A stretch of 64,000 nt of DNA. Origin: Enterococcus termitis (GTDB lineage: Bacteria; Bacillota; Bacilli; Lactobacillales; Enterococcaceae). This document shows positions 46,183 to 55,351 of the stretch, piece after piece. The stretch lies in the NCBI RefSeq assembly GCF_001730305.1, contig NZ_MIJY01000012.1:342528-406527 (forward strand). Reading direction: 5' to 3'. A model generated the notes under the pieces. It searched no databases, was not told where the DNA came from, and worked only from the letters and a program-made list of their open reading frames with translations. Each line of letters begins with the position of its first letter. The first letter of the stretch is position 1. The position numbers were made by a program, and so were the translations under genes.

Positions 46183-46475
46183 TTTACAATTGTTAAAATT
46201 AAACTATATGGTAATTGTTATAAATAGACGCTTTGTTAAGTACTTATGTTTCAAGTATACAATAACTAATTTAGGCGTGTCAATGAGGAATAAAAAAATA
46301 ACAATATATTTAATTAAATTATATACATTGATAGATCATATGATTAAATCATAATGATGATAGTGGTGCAACAGGTAGGAGTAACGCTAGAATACCCGGA
46401 AGACACAAGCTTTTAGTCAGTTATCGTTCTTTATAAATAAACAGTAATTAATGAAAAAATCACTTGTTTTTATTC

Positions 46476-46494
46476 GCCGTCAAATAAGCCGTCA
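46476..46494 (+). promoter_or_regulatory. Direct-repeat operator candidate 1
   Basis: GCCGTCA is repeated with a 12-bp period. A second pair occurs at 46641-46658. OmpR/PhoB-type regulators bind direct repeats about 11 bp apart, and the next gene encodes such a protein. Confidence 0.5.
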
Positions 46495-46640
46495 AAAAAA
46501 CAGGTAGGATATCAAGACATCTGTTGGTTTGCGAAAAAATGAAGTGTCCCTTTTTTAAATTTTTTTACTCTTATAATTGAATCATTTATTTCATTAAAAT
46601 TATTTTTTTTCATATTAAATATATTCATACAGTTTAATTG

Positions 46641-46658
46641 ACCGTCATTTAGCCGTCA
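46641..46658 (+). promoter_or_regulatory. Direct-repeat operator candidate 2
   Basis: ACCGTCATTTAGCCGTCA contains CCGTCA twice with an 11-bp period, very similar in layout to a Pho box. It is about 210 bp before the regulator gene. Confidence 0.5.
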
Positions 46659-46701
46659 TAAGGGGATTGTAAAGATGTACAAGGTCAGTTGTATTTATTA
46701 T

Positions 46702-46730
46702 TTTTTCTTATTTTACATAAGAATAAGAAA
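46702..46730 (-). repeat. Inverted site B of a possible invertible segment
   Basis: Exact inverse complement of 46154-46182 over 29 bp. The 519 bp between the sites contain no open reading frame; they hold the two CCGTCA pairs and word repeats such as ACAGGTAGGA. An inversion would flip these relative to the downstream regulator gene. Confidence 0.7.
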
Positions 46731-46867
46731 TTCCTATTATTCAATTTTTGCAGCATATAGTGGTGCATAGGCTAATAGCAAGGTTGTATTTGTTCTATCT
46801 AGGGAATTTTAGTAAACATGAATGGTTGGTATTTTACTATATACAAAATTAAGAGGAGGACTTTCTT

Positions 46868-47692
46868 ATGAGGAAAAAAATAATTATATTAACTGACACA
46901 CTTAGCGCAAATGGCTTATTACAAAATAGTTTGTTGAACATGGATTATGAAATTATGGTTTCAAAAGATATACTAACTCGGCCCAAAGACAAAGAATTTT
47001 ATTTTTTGCAAAACTTTGATCTGATTATTTATCAACAATCCATGTATAGCGGGTTAAAAGAATCCTTTTTGGACAATTTGGCGCTACTCAATAAACCTAT
47101 CGTTGTTTTGACTTTTGAATCAGAGCACGTTAATGAAGCTAAATATGCAGGAAATTCAGACGTAACATTTGTACGTTATCCGATATCTGTTACTGATTTA
47201 GCTAGTAAGCTGGCTGCAATTTTTGAAGAATCTGCAAATCGTAAAGGTCAATCCAGCTCAGAACGAACAATCGGCATCTATGCAGAAAATGAACGGGAGG
47301 CACAGCATGCATCATTTTCACATGGAGCGAAATTAAAAAAACACCACACATTTCAGCTTAAAGATCGGACATTGATTATTGATAACTGGTTGATTCCGCT
47401 AACCAAAAAAGAACATCAAGTTTTGGATCACTTTATTAAATCTGATCAGAGAGTATTTTCTAGTCAGGCGCTATGCGAAGCAATTTGGACGAATGCTAAA
47501 CAAAAAAATAAACAAGCACTGCTAAGTAATTTGATCAACCGCATCAAACAAAAAATAATGGAAAAAACATCGATTTTTGAGCCGTTTATCTTAAATAAAA
47601 AAGGTATAGGCTACTACTTAAATCAAGATTTTGTGATGCTGGATGATCAACAAGGTGAAAAAATAAAAGAATTACTAACAGGAACAATTTAA
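46868..47692 (+). CDS. OmpR-type winged-helix regulator with degenerate receiver
   Basis: 274 residues. The first 120 keep the size and strand pattern of a receiver domain (KKIIILTDTLSANG, FDLIIYQQS) but lack the phosphoacceptor Asp and the conserved Lys. The C-terminal domain (TFQLKDRTLIIDNWLIPLTKKEHQVLDHFIKS, LLSNLINRIKQKI, GIGYYL) is an OmpR/PhoB winged helix. No kinase is nearby, so activity is probably not controlled by phosphorylation. AAGAGGAGG precedes the ATG. First gene of the accessory locus after parB. Confidence 0.85.
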   Translation: MRKKIIILTDTLSANGLLQNSLLNMDYEIMVSKDILTRPKDKEFYFLQNFDLIIYQQSMYSGLKESFLDNLALLNKPIVVLTFESEHVNEAKYAGNSDVTFVRYPISVTDLASKLAAIFEESANRKGQSSSERTIGIYAENEREAQHASFSHGAKLKKHHTFQLKDRTLIIDNWLIPLTKKEHQVLDHFIKSDQRVFSSQALCEAIWTNAKQKNKQALLSNLINRIKQKIMEKTSIFEPFILNKKGIGYYLNQDFVMLDDQQGEKIKELLTGTI

Positions 47693-47712
47693 GCGAGAAA
47701 GGGAGAGGCAAG

Positions 47713-48492
47713 TTGGCGATTTTTAAGAAAAAAAAGCAGAAGTATGATGATGATTACGAAGAATATTATGATGATTATGAAGAATACGACGATTACGATG
47801 AATATGACGAGGATGAGTTTGAGGAAGAAGAATATGAACCACCTAAAAAGAGCCGTCCAGAAACATCAAGTAAGAGAGAACGTTTGGAAAATACTATGAG
47901 AAAGCAAGAACAAGAAATGAAAGAAGAACAGGCAGCTGTAATCGAGCATTTAAAAAATGAAAATCAACAATTTCAAAAAGAAGTACAACGTCAAAAAACG
48001 ATGACTGAACGGTTAAAAGCAGAAGTGGAAAATAAGCAGCAGGAAATCGATCAGTTAACGTTGCGGTTGACGAGTTCATCTCAATCGAAAGATAAAATAC
48101 ACACGCTGGAAGAGCATATCAGACAAGAAGAAGACTTAAGAACACAGGTAGAAGAGCAGCTGCTGGAAGAACGAGCGGCTAATGGTGAGCTTGAACGTCA
48201 ACTGCGCCAGCAAGATTCAATGAAAAATCAAATTGCAGAAGTTTTGATGGAAGCAAAAGAAAAAGCACAACAGATCATCGAACGAGCAACGATTGAAGCA
48301 GATCGAACAGTAGAAGCGGCAAGGCATGAGACTAAGAAGGCTGTTTCAGAAGCGTCAATCGAGTTGAAAAAAATCAACCAAGAAGCGGCAAATTACCATA
48401 CTCGTATTCTTCGTCTTCAAAGTGAGACAAGTGTGTTGATGGAAGATCTATTGAGTAAATCAGAACGATTAGCTGATCAGTCAATAGAATAA
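47713..48492 (+). CDS. Acidic, DivIVA-like coiled-coil protein
   Basis: 259 residues with a TTG start and AAAGGGAGAGG upstream. After MAIFKKKKQK comes a very acidic stretch of about 40 residues dominated by D, E and Y. The rest is one long coiled coil. The final part (AKEKAQQIIERATIEADRTVEAARHE) resembles DivIVA and related cytoskeletal proteins. No membrane helix or signal peptide. It may organise a complex at the membrane. Exact family unknown. Confidence 0.75.
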   Translation: MAIFKKKKQKYDDDYEEYYDDYEEYDDYDEYDEDEFEEEEYEPPKKSRPETSSKRERLENTMRKQEQEMKEEQAAVIEHLKNENQQFQKEVQRQKTMTERLKAEVENKQQEIDQLTLRLTSSSQSKDKIHTLEEHIRQEEDLRTQVEEQLLEERAANGELERQLRQQDSMKNQIAEVLMEAKEKAQQIIERATIEADRTVEAARHETKKAVSEASIELKKINQEAANYHTRILRLQSETSVLMEDLLSKSERLADQSIE

Positions 48493-48509
48493 GGGGAGGA
48501 GAATAAGAA

Positions 48510-49652
48510 GTGGTTTATCAAAATATTATTGTTGATATTTATCAAGCTGCTTCTCCGGCAGTAGGTGAGCGTCTTTTTGATGACGATATGTTGCGGGATA
48601 TTTATTATATCTGTGAAGAAATTTTTCAAAAAAGAAATGCAGGAGATCCCTACCCAAAAGAAGAGGTAGAAGAATATTTTGAAGAATTTCATACGATTAT
48701 TTCTTTTTTTAAACATGTAGAAATTACCTTGGACTTCGTAGACCTTGATTGGTCTGCGTTGTTGGATGAGTTGATTCACACATTTCCTCAAATTGCCTGG
48801 ATTGGAGGCTCGAAGGAAAAAGAAGACAATCGAGTCGTTTACTATATTGATTTTGTTCCTATTGCTTATCGTGAGACGAATTTTCCATTCATGGTCAATT
48901 TACTTCAATCTTTAGAACAGCAGCTGATAGGTGAAAGTGATGATGTATTAGCGTTATTCGTCAACGAAATTGAGCGATTGGTGTCTAAATTCGTCAAACC
49001 ACTTACCACGAGTAATCCAAAAGTAAAAGCAAAACCCAAACCGAAGGTAGAAGCAGCAGAACATAACGTAAAAGAAGCAAATATAAATTATGTTTTAAAA
49101 ATGGAAGAAGCTGTCAGCAGGGAACGTTATGCAAAAGAACGAATGCGTCTTGCCAATAAAAAATTAGAAGTTGTTATCGATCAAATGGAGCGGCAAAACC
49201 TATCCAGAGCAATCAATGAGCTAAGTAAGCCCAACAACAATGAAAATGAAGATTGGGACCAACTATTGAAAATCGATTTGCGAGAGTATTCACAGTTATT
49301 GCAGAAGGCAAAATTCTTAGAGCAGTCATGGATGATGAATAAGGAATTAGTTACGAAATCAGAAAAAATGACGATTTCTGACAACCGCTTGACGTATGAG
49401 AGAGAACAAGTGAGAAGTTTTAAAGAGTCTGTTTCCACTAATGAAATCTATTTGATTTTGGAAGAGTGTAAGCTGATTGAATCACGAGTGAAAATCAAAA
49501 AAAAATCGTGGTTTAGGCAACCACATGTCCGAATCATGAAAATGGATTATGACAGTATTTTAAATAAGGCAGCTTATTTTGACCTTATTCAGGGAGAAAA
49601 CTTTTTATTAGAACAAATAGTACTGAATGAAGAGCCAGATGACCTAGAGTAA
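48510..49652 (+). CDS. Unknown protein of the parB-adjacent locus
   Basis: 380 residues, cytosolic by composition. An N-terminal domain (about 1-170, IIVDIYQAASPAVGERLFDDD) is followed by a lysine/proline-rich linker (KVKAKPKPKVEAAE), and then by a helical, coiled-coil-rich C-terminal half. GTG start with AAGGGGAGGAG. It is 17 bp after the coiled-coil gene. I recognise no family; co-occurrence suggests it works with its neighbours. Confidence 0.75.
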   Translation: MVYQNIIVDIYQAASPAVGERLFDDDMLRDIYYICEEIFQKRNAGDPYPKEEVEEYFEEFHTIISFFKHVEITLDFVDLDWSALLDELIHTFPQIAWIGGSKEKEDNRVVYYIDFVPIAYRETNFPFMVNLLQSLEQQLIGESDDVLALFVNEIERLVSKFVKPLTTSNPKVKAKPKPKVEAAEHNVKEANINYVLKMEEAVSRERYAKERMRLANKKLEVVIDQMERQNLSRAINELSKPNNNENEDWDQLLKIDLREYSQLLQKAKFLEQSWMMNKELVTKSEKMTISDNRLTYEREQVRSFKESVSTNEIYLILEECKLIESRVKIKKKSWFRQPHVRIMKMDYDSILNKAAYFDLIQGENFLLEQIVLNEEPDDLE

Positions 49653-49868
49653 AAAAACAGGTTTCATAAGAATAAAAATGGAGTGGGAATAGTCGGTTTT
49701 TCCCATCCGTATTACATAGTTTATTGGGAAAATACTTTATACGTATAGACCGATGCAAATAGACATCATGGCGAGAAAACTAAAATTATACGGTTAAAGA
49801 AATGAAGGAAGTATGACCTTCTATTTCCTCATTGCTTAAATAATCCACTATATGGGGAGTTTAAATAA

Positions 49869-50999
49869 ATGACGAATAAACAGAAGAACGTTCGTTTGCT
49901 TATCTTGGGATATAGTCTTTTCCTTCCTTTTTTCCTGTTTATAATGACAACTGAGAGTGGTTTAGCTGTTTCAGTCAAGCCGATTCTGCCAGAAAATCAA
50001 CATGACCCAGAAGCAACTTATTACGATCTTAGAATGAAACCAAGTCAAGAACAGGAACTGAAATTAGAAGTATCTAACACTTCTGATGAGGAACGAAAAC
50101 TGACGATCCAACTTAATGATGCAACCACCAATTTTTTAGGAGATATCGACTATACGGATCGCTCTGAGCAGATACAAAGAGATAAAAGCTTAACGGTTTC
50201 ATTCAAAGATATTGCTGCTGTGGAGTCTCAAGTTGTGATTTCCGCCCATGAAAAAAAGATAATCCTCGTTCATTTAAAAATGCCTAAAGAACCATTTGAC
50301 GGTATGATTTTGGGTGGAATCAAGTTGGTTTCAACAAATCCTAAACCTACAATAGACAATCAAAATAGAAAAAACGTCTATATTGTAGCTGTTAAGCTAA
50401 CAGAAACAGATACACCAGTACAAGCAAACCTAAATTTACTGCAGCTGCTTCCTACAAAAAAAGCTGGGCAGTATGTTATACACGCAACAATTCAAAATGA
50501 TCAAGCAGTAAATCTAGAAGCAATCGAATACACAGCTGAGATCACCGAACAAGGATCTGAACAAGTCATATATCAAATCAAGCAAAATGATTATCGCATG
50601 GCACCCAACTCAAGTACTACCTTGAGTGTGCTTGATGAAGCAAAGGTTCTTCAGCCTGCTGGAAAATATCTTTTTCATTTAACCGTTAGATCCAAAGATA
50701 CTGATCAAGTATGGAAATGGGAAGAAGCGTTTGAACTACCGAAGGAAGCATCAGAAGGTAAGCATGATCAGTTGATTCTTTATATAGTAATCTGTACAGT
50801 CGTTCTTCTTTTTCTACTGATTGCTTTACTATCATTGCTGCTTTTGAGAAGAAGAAAACAGAAACAATATGAGGCAGAGCTGTACCAGAAAAAGAAAAAG
50901 CGAAATCGGCGGAAAAAGGTGCAGCAGCACCCACAAAAAAGTAACGAACAGAAAAAAATGAAACGAAAAAAGAAACATATACCCAATAACAACGAATGA
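49869..50999 (+). CDS. DUF916/DUF3324 WxL-protein-binding membrane protein
   Basis: 376 residues. A signal or first membrane helix (LLILGYSLFLPFFLFIM) precedes VSVKPILPENQHDPEATYYDLRMKPSQEQELKLEV, a DUF916 opening (peptidoglycan-binding). The DUF3324 host-binding domain lies at about 195-310. A C-terminal helix (LILYIVICTVVLLFLLIALLSLLLL) leads to an unusually long, very basic cytoplasmic tail of about 50 residues. No gene for a WxL protein is in this locus, so its partner must lie elsewhere or be replaced by other factors. Confidence 0.85.
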   Translation: MTNKQKNVRLLILGYSLFLPFFLFIMTTESGLAVSVKPILPENQHDPEATYYDLRMKPSQEQELKLEVSNTSDEERKLTIQLNDATTNFLGDIDYTDRSEQIQRDKSLTVSFKDIAAVESQVVISAHEKKIILVHLKMPKEPFDGMILGGIKLVSTNPKPTIDNQNRKNVYIVAVKLTETDTPVQANLNLLQLLPTKKAGQYVIHATIQNDQAVNLEAIEYTAEITEQGSEQVIYQIKQNDYRMAPNSSTTLSVLDEAKVLQPAGKYLFHLTVRSKDTDQVWKWEEAFELPKEASEGKHDQLILYIVICTVVLLFLLIALLSLLLLRRRKQKQYEAELYQKKKKRNRRKKVQQHPQKSNEQKKMKRKKKHIPNNNE

Positions 51000-51096
51000 A
51001 ACATATTAAAAAAACAGAAAATCAGCTTGTTTCATATGAATGTCCATAATGACGAGACGTCAGGTCGAGAGCATAACAATTTAGGAGTTTGAGGAT

Positions 51097-52308
51097 ATGA
51101 ACGATACCGAACAAAAATTTCAAAGACATGGAAAAAAAATCATTAAAAAATATATTCTTCACCAAAAAGTTAATCCAAGACTTTTGGGGGTAGAAATATA
51201 CAATAAGCACATAAAAACGCCGCATGAAGCTTATTTATCCTGCAAACTGATCTTTCAAAGAGATATCCAGTCATTGATGGAACTTGAACAAATGGCAAAG
51301 AAAATTCGAGAGAGCTGGCTGGAAGAAGACCATGAACTGTCCATAAAAAAAATCAATATTTATACTTCACCAGCTTACATCGTTTTAACCTTTACCCTTG
51401 GTTTTTTTGAACCAGAACAAGTGAAGCAACTACCGGTATTTAGAAACTATGCGCAGGAGCTGATCGAATCTTATGCAGCGATACTCAAGCAAGAACAAGA
51501 GGCAGAATATAAACGAAAAGAAGAAAAAATGTATAATGCCTTAGAAAAATTTAGTCAGCTAACGGAAAAAATGGATGTTTTAGAAAATAGACTAAAAAAG
51601 AATGAAGCGATTGTTCTTGATTCTGGAGAATTACTAAAAAATGAATTAACGAAGGTAAGTCAAACGTTAAAAGAGCAAATAAAAATGGAAGAATACCAAC
51701 TTGTGGATGCTTCTAACGAACAAGAGAAGATGGAAATTCAGAATGATTCGCAGCAAGTCGAGGAAATAAGACATGAGCATTCAAAAGAAAAACCTAAACA
51801 TAAGCGTAACTTCATTTTGATGCGTACTAGTCAATACGTAAAGACAACTGCTAGGATTCAACCAAAGCAAAAAGAAGCTATTACGGAGAAACCAGAACCT
51901 ATTAATTCACGAAGAAAACCTATTCCCAAAATTGAGCTGGAGATCATTAGATGTTTTTCAGCAAGTAAAAATCTAAATAAAAAAAAGATGATATCAAAAA
52001 GGCAGTTTTTAGAATTAAAAGCTAAGGTGGAATTTATAGACTATTTATGGATGTTACTCGAGTTAGAAGGAAAAGAAGAAATAATTATTGCTAATGAGTT
52101 GAGTTGTCGAAAATTGATTGAAGATTTAGGGCAGTTTATGGAGCGGGTAGAGAAAATTACAGCAAATGCGTCTATTTTTAATTATTGGGTCTATTGTTCA
52201 CAAGAAATGCTGATCAAATTGGAAGGATATGCAGCGCTAAAAGAATTGCTGAGCAACTCTTTGCGTCAGATTGAGGATATAACAATAATGAATAGTGATA
52301 AGAAGTGA
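51097..52308 (+). CDS. Unknown coiled-coil protein
   Basis: 403 residues without signal peptide or clear membrane helix. An N-terminal domain (to about 135) is followed by a coiled coil (YKRKEEKMYNALEKFSQLTEKMDVLENRLKK), a charged linker, and a C-terminal helical domain. Composition is rich in K, E and I. AGGAGTTTGAGG precedes the ATG. Last gene of the locus. No recognisable family. Confidence 0.7.
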   Translation: MNDTEQKFQRHGKKIIKKYILHQKVNPRLLGVEIYNKHIKTPHEAYLSCKLIFQRDIQSLMELEQMAKKIRESWLEEDHELSIKKINIYTSPAYIVLTFTLGFFEPEQVKQLPVFRNYAQELIESYAAILKQEQEAEYKRKEEKMYNALEKFSQLTEKMDVLENRLKKNEAIVLDSGELLKNELTKVSQTLKEQIKMEEYQLVDASNEQEKMEIQNDSQQVEEIRHEHSKEKPKHKRNFILMRTSQYVKTTARIQPKQKEAITEKPEPINSRRKPIPKIELEIIRCFSASKNLNKKKMISKRQFLELKAKVEFIDYLWMLLELEGKEEIIIANELSCRKLIEDLGQFMERVEKITANASIFNYWVYCSQEMLIKLEGYAALKELLSNSLRQIEDITIMNSDKK

Positions 52309-52445
52309 GTGATAGACTGTTTAAGAAAGGAGGTGTGTACAAGAGACTAAAAGTCTCTGTAGTATAGCCCTCTTTATTTTGTTCTTAATTTGTATTTCTA
52401 TAACAAATAATAGTCGGATTCTACTTTCAAAAATTAATGATTTTA

Positions 52446-52475
52446 TTGAAATTTTTGGAACTAAAAAAATTTCAA
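52446..52475. repeat. Dyad upstream of the integrase gene
   Basis: TTGAAATTTTT and AAAAATTTCAA form 11-bp arms around the 8-base loop GGAACTAA. The size of arms and core is close to that of the inverted sites at 46154 and 46702, but the sequence differs. It could be a recombinase site or a weak terminator. The rest of 52309-52666 is AT-rich. Confidence 0.45.
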
Positions 52476-52666
52476 ATGAATGCATAATTAGTTGATAAAG
52501 CCAAGTTTTATGTGGTTTGTAAGAAGTTTTGGTTAGATTGGGAATGAATATAAATTATCGCTTAAAATTATAAATTTTATTTAAATAAAATAACATAATT
52601 TTTATATATTTTCAGTGAATTTATTTTCTTGAATTGACGAAATTAACTTTGGAAAGGATATTGATT

Positions 52667-53773
52667 ATGGCAAGAAGAGGAGAGAATATCTACAAAAGAA
52701 AAGATGGCCGTTGGGAAGGCCGATACATAAAAGGTAGACAAGAGAGTGGAAAAATTTACTATGGATACATTTACGGTTATAAGTATTCTGAAGTCAAGCA
52801 GCAATTGATATTAATGAAATATGAAAAGCAAACAAGCAGCAATAAGCATCTAATGCAGTATGATGGCAAATTACTTGATTGGACAAAGTATTGGCTGGAA
52901 ACATTTGTCCAACCGAAGGTAAAAGATAGTACATATGCCAGTTATAAAAATAAAATGGACGTTCATGTACTATCCAAATTAGGAAACATTAAATTACAAA
53001 AATTGAAACAATCTGATATTGAAACATTACTTAATGAAATGAACGAAACGCTGAAAGCCAGTTCGGTTAGATCTATTCTTTCTGTCTTGAAAAACTGTAT
53101 GAGTAAAGCTGTCGCATTGAATCTACTGACTGAAAATCCATGCACAGGCATCGAGTTGCCAAAAGCAGAAAGAAAAACGGTTCAGGCACTATCCGTCAAA
53201 GATCAGAATCGATTGATCAAAGAAATCAATACAAATCAAAAGTTTTTCTCTATTGTTTTAGCATTGCAGACTGGACTGAGAATCGGAGAAATTTGTGGGT
53301 TGAAATGGGAGGATATTGACTTTGAAAACAATACATTAGGTGTAAACCGAACAGTATTAAGAATTCCGGTAAAAGATAATGGCGTTAGAAAGACCAAAAT
53401 TGTTGAAATTACTCCTAAAAGTAGGAACTCATCTCGAAGAATTCCAATATCTGGTACTCTAAAGGAAAAACTTTTGGAGCTTCAAAAGCTCTCTAAAAGT
53501 GATTATGTCATCTCTAATAAACATAGAGCACTTGAACCGCGTACTGTTGCCTATCGTTTTCAAGTTATTCGTAAAAAAATCGGATTAGAAAAATTTTCTT
53601 TCCATTCCTTGCGGCATACCTTCGCTACACGCTGTCTAGAGGCCGGCGGGAATATTGCTACAATCAGTTCTCTTTTAGGTCACTCATCAACGAAGATGAC
53701 GTTGGATTGCTACACAAATTCATTTTTGTCAGAGGAACGACAGCTAGTTGAAAAGCTTGAATTTGTTCATTGA
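52667..53773 (+). CDS. Tyrosine site-specific recombinase (integrase)
   Basis: 368 residues. It begins MARRGENIYKRKDGRWEGRY, an arm-type DNA-binding domain, followed by a core-binding SAM-like domain (WTKYWLETFVQPKVKDSTYASYKNKM). The catalytic domain carries Arg in QTGLRIGEICGLKWEDI, HSLRHTFATR, GHSSTKMT and Tyr in LDCYTNSF. The start at 52667 has AAAGGA upstream; a TTG at 52634 is in frame but unlikely. It appears intact and isolated, without excisionase or conjugation genes, so it may serve the inverted sites at 46154/46702. Confidence 0.92.
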   Translation: MARRGENIYKRKDGRWEGRYIKGRQESGKIYYGYIYGYKYSEVKQQLILMKYEKQTSSNKHLMQYDGKLLDWTKYWLETFVQPKVKDSTYASYKNKMDVHVLSKLGNIKLQKLKQSDIETLLNEMNETLKASSVRSILSVLKNCMSKAVALNLLTENPCTGIELPKAERKTVQALSVKDQNRLIKEINTNQKFFSIVLALQTGLRIGEICGLKWEDIDFENNTLGVNRTVLRIPVKDNGVRKTKIVEITPKSRNSSRRIPISGTLKEKLLELQKLSKSDYVISNKHRALEPRTVAYRFQVIRKKIGLEKFSFHSLRHTFATRCLEAGGNIATISSLLGHSSTKMTLDCYTNSFLSEERQLVEKLEFVH

Positions 53774-53839
53774 TAAAAGCAATAGTAAAAGAAATAAAGG
53801 CAGAAAATAACCTGCAAGATAACGGTTATTCTCATACCG

Positions 53840-55351
53840 TTAATAACGTGAAGAATAAATTTTGTGCAGCAAGTTATCAAGGTCGATCGTATCCATTTTT
53901 TCATTATAATTCGTGATAAAGAAGAAATGTTTTCCCTGTTTTCTAAGGTAAGAGCAATCAACATTGCTGATGACTAAATCGTAAGGATGGCTGATGACCA
54001 GTGGTTCAGCTTGAGCAAATGAGGTTAGTTCAGCATGCTTGATCCACCATTTAGTTGCCTGTTTTTTAAATAATGAGCTGTCTTCAATAAATATACCGAC
54101 AGTTACCTTTGCCTTGATACACTCTTCATAAAAATCTAAAATATAGGCATATTTTTTAATCAGGAGATGAGTGTACTTGCTGTCCTCAAAAAGTGTTGGG
54201 TATTTTCCCTTCAAGTGATCAATAAATGCAATGATAATGTTAAATCGATTGTTCTCTTGGTGGTCAATAGGGTATGGCTCCCAGTAATAGTTGACGTTTC
54301 CTTTGAAAATCAAATAACGATAAGCAATCGAGTTTAGATAGTAATTTAACATAGTAAGATGCCGCTTACTGAGTTGAGCATGTGGATAAATCTGCTTCAT
54401 AAAGACTATAAATTCCTCATTCAGTGTTAGAACGAAAAGATTACTACTTTTTTCAATAGAATCCAGCTCTTTTAAAAAATAGGAATGAATAGGAATGATT
54501 TCTTCTCCTAGTAGGAAAAGGAGTAGTAAGGTAGTTTCGTTTGGAAGCATTTTAAAGGAATAGTAGACTAAAAAAGAAGTAAGAACCTTATTGATTTTTT
54601 TAAAGAGAGTCGTGGTTTTTAAGGAGCGTATAAATTTTTTTTGATTCGTGATTCCGGTTTTATTATTAAAAAATGGTGCTTGATCACTATAGTCAGAGAT
54701 ATTCTTTTGAGCATTCCTTCTTTTTAATAGGCTTAGATAAATGATCAGCTTTCTTCTAGAAAGAAAGGATAAAGGAGAGCCTAAAATTGCTTGTATTTCA
54801 TTTACGGAGTCATAAATCCTAGGATCTATATTAGGAAGTTTCAACGGTTCTTTTGAATCCGTAATAAGATGAAGAGAAACATAGAAAAAACGAATCTGCA
54901 GCTCGGATCCTAAAAGATAGCCATTTTGAATAGACAAGTCAAATTCTTTCAGTAAGTAATTTAATTCATTGATTTTTCTAAAATAGGTTGAATGGCTGAT
55001 TCCGATTTTTTCACATAAGCGAATGGGGTCAATCGTTCCGCAAAGCTGTAATTCTTCTAAAATCCTATATTTTGGTGCGTGAACAATTAATTTATTAAAT
55101 AAAGTGTGGATCGAATAGTCTGGTTTAGTTTGAAAACGAATGGAGTGTTTTGTTACTTCAAGCGTAAATCCGTTACTGGAATCGTTTGCATAAGTGATCA
55201 AACTTTCAGTTACTTTTGTTAGAATATAATCGCCGATCTTTAGATGTGCCAACAGTTCTTTTTTGGTCGCAGAGCCTCCAGCATTAATTATATATATAAG
55301 TAAGTCAAGTTGATACATTTCCATTTTTTCTAATAGATCAAATTTTTCCAA
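53840..55351 (-). CDS. Mga-like transcriptional regulator
   Basis: 503 residues. Two helix-turn-helix domains lie at the N-terminus (about 15-60 and 100-150: TIDPIRLCEKIGISHSTYFRKINELN). PRD-like helical regions and a C-terminal IIB-like domain (KVTVGIFIEDSSLFKKQATKWWI) follow, the plan of Mga/AtxA virulence regulators. It is convergent with the integrase gene. A hairpin (TAACGG / CCGTTA, 53820-53842) overlaps its stop codon. Confidence 0.85.
   Translation of the reverse strand: MEKFDLLEKMEMYQLDLLIYIINAGGSATKKELLAHLKIGDYILTKVTESLITYANDSSNGFTLEVTKHSIRFQTKPDYSIHTLFNKLIVHAPKYRILEELQLCGTIDPIRLCEKIGISHSTYFRKINELNYLLKEFDLSIQNGYLLGSELQIRFFYVSLHLITDSKEPLKLPNIDPRIYDSVNEIQAILGSPLSFLSRRKLIIYLSLLKRRNAQKNISDYSDQAPFFNNKTGITNQKKFIRSLKTTTLFKKINKVLTSFLVYYSFKMLPNETTLLLLFLLGEEIIPIHSYFLKELDSIEKSSNLFVLTLNEEFIVFMKQIYPHAQLSKRHLTMLNYYLNSIAYRYLIFKGNVNYYWEPYPIDHQENNRFNIIIAFIDHLKGKYPTLFEDSKYTHLLIKKYAYILDFYEECIKAKVTVGIFIEDSSLFKKQATKWWIKHAELTSFAQAEPLVISHPYDLVISNVDCSYLRKQGKHFFFITNYNEKMDTIDLDNLLHKIYSSRY

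Noticed and set aside
46154..46730. CRISPR array or IS element after parB
   Set aside because: Only two inverted sites, no regularly spaced direct repeats, no transposase frame, and no obvious target duplication.
51029..51044. Additional parS site
   Set aside because: TGTTTCATATGAATGT matches only 11 of 16 consensus positions and loses the right half-site.
52634..52666. Earlier TTG start of the integrase
   Set aside because: The ATG at 52667 has AAAGGA upstream and gives the MARRGENIYKRKDG start typical of the family.
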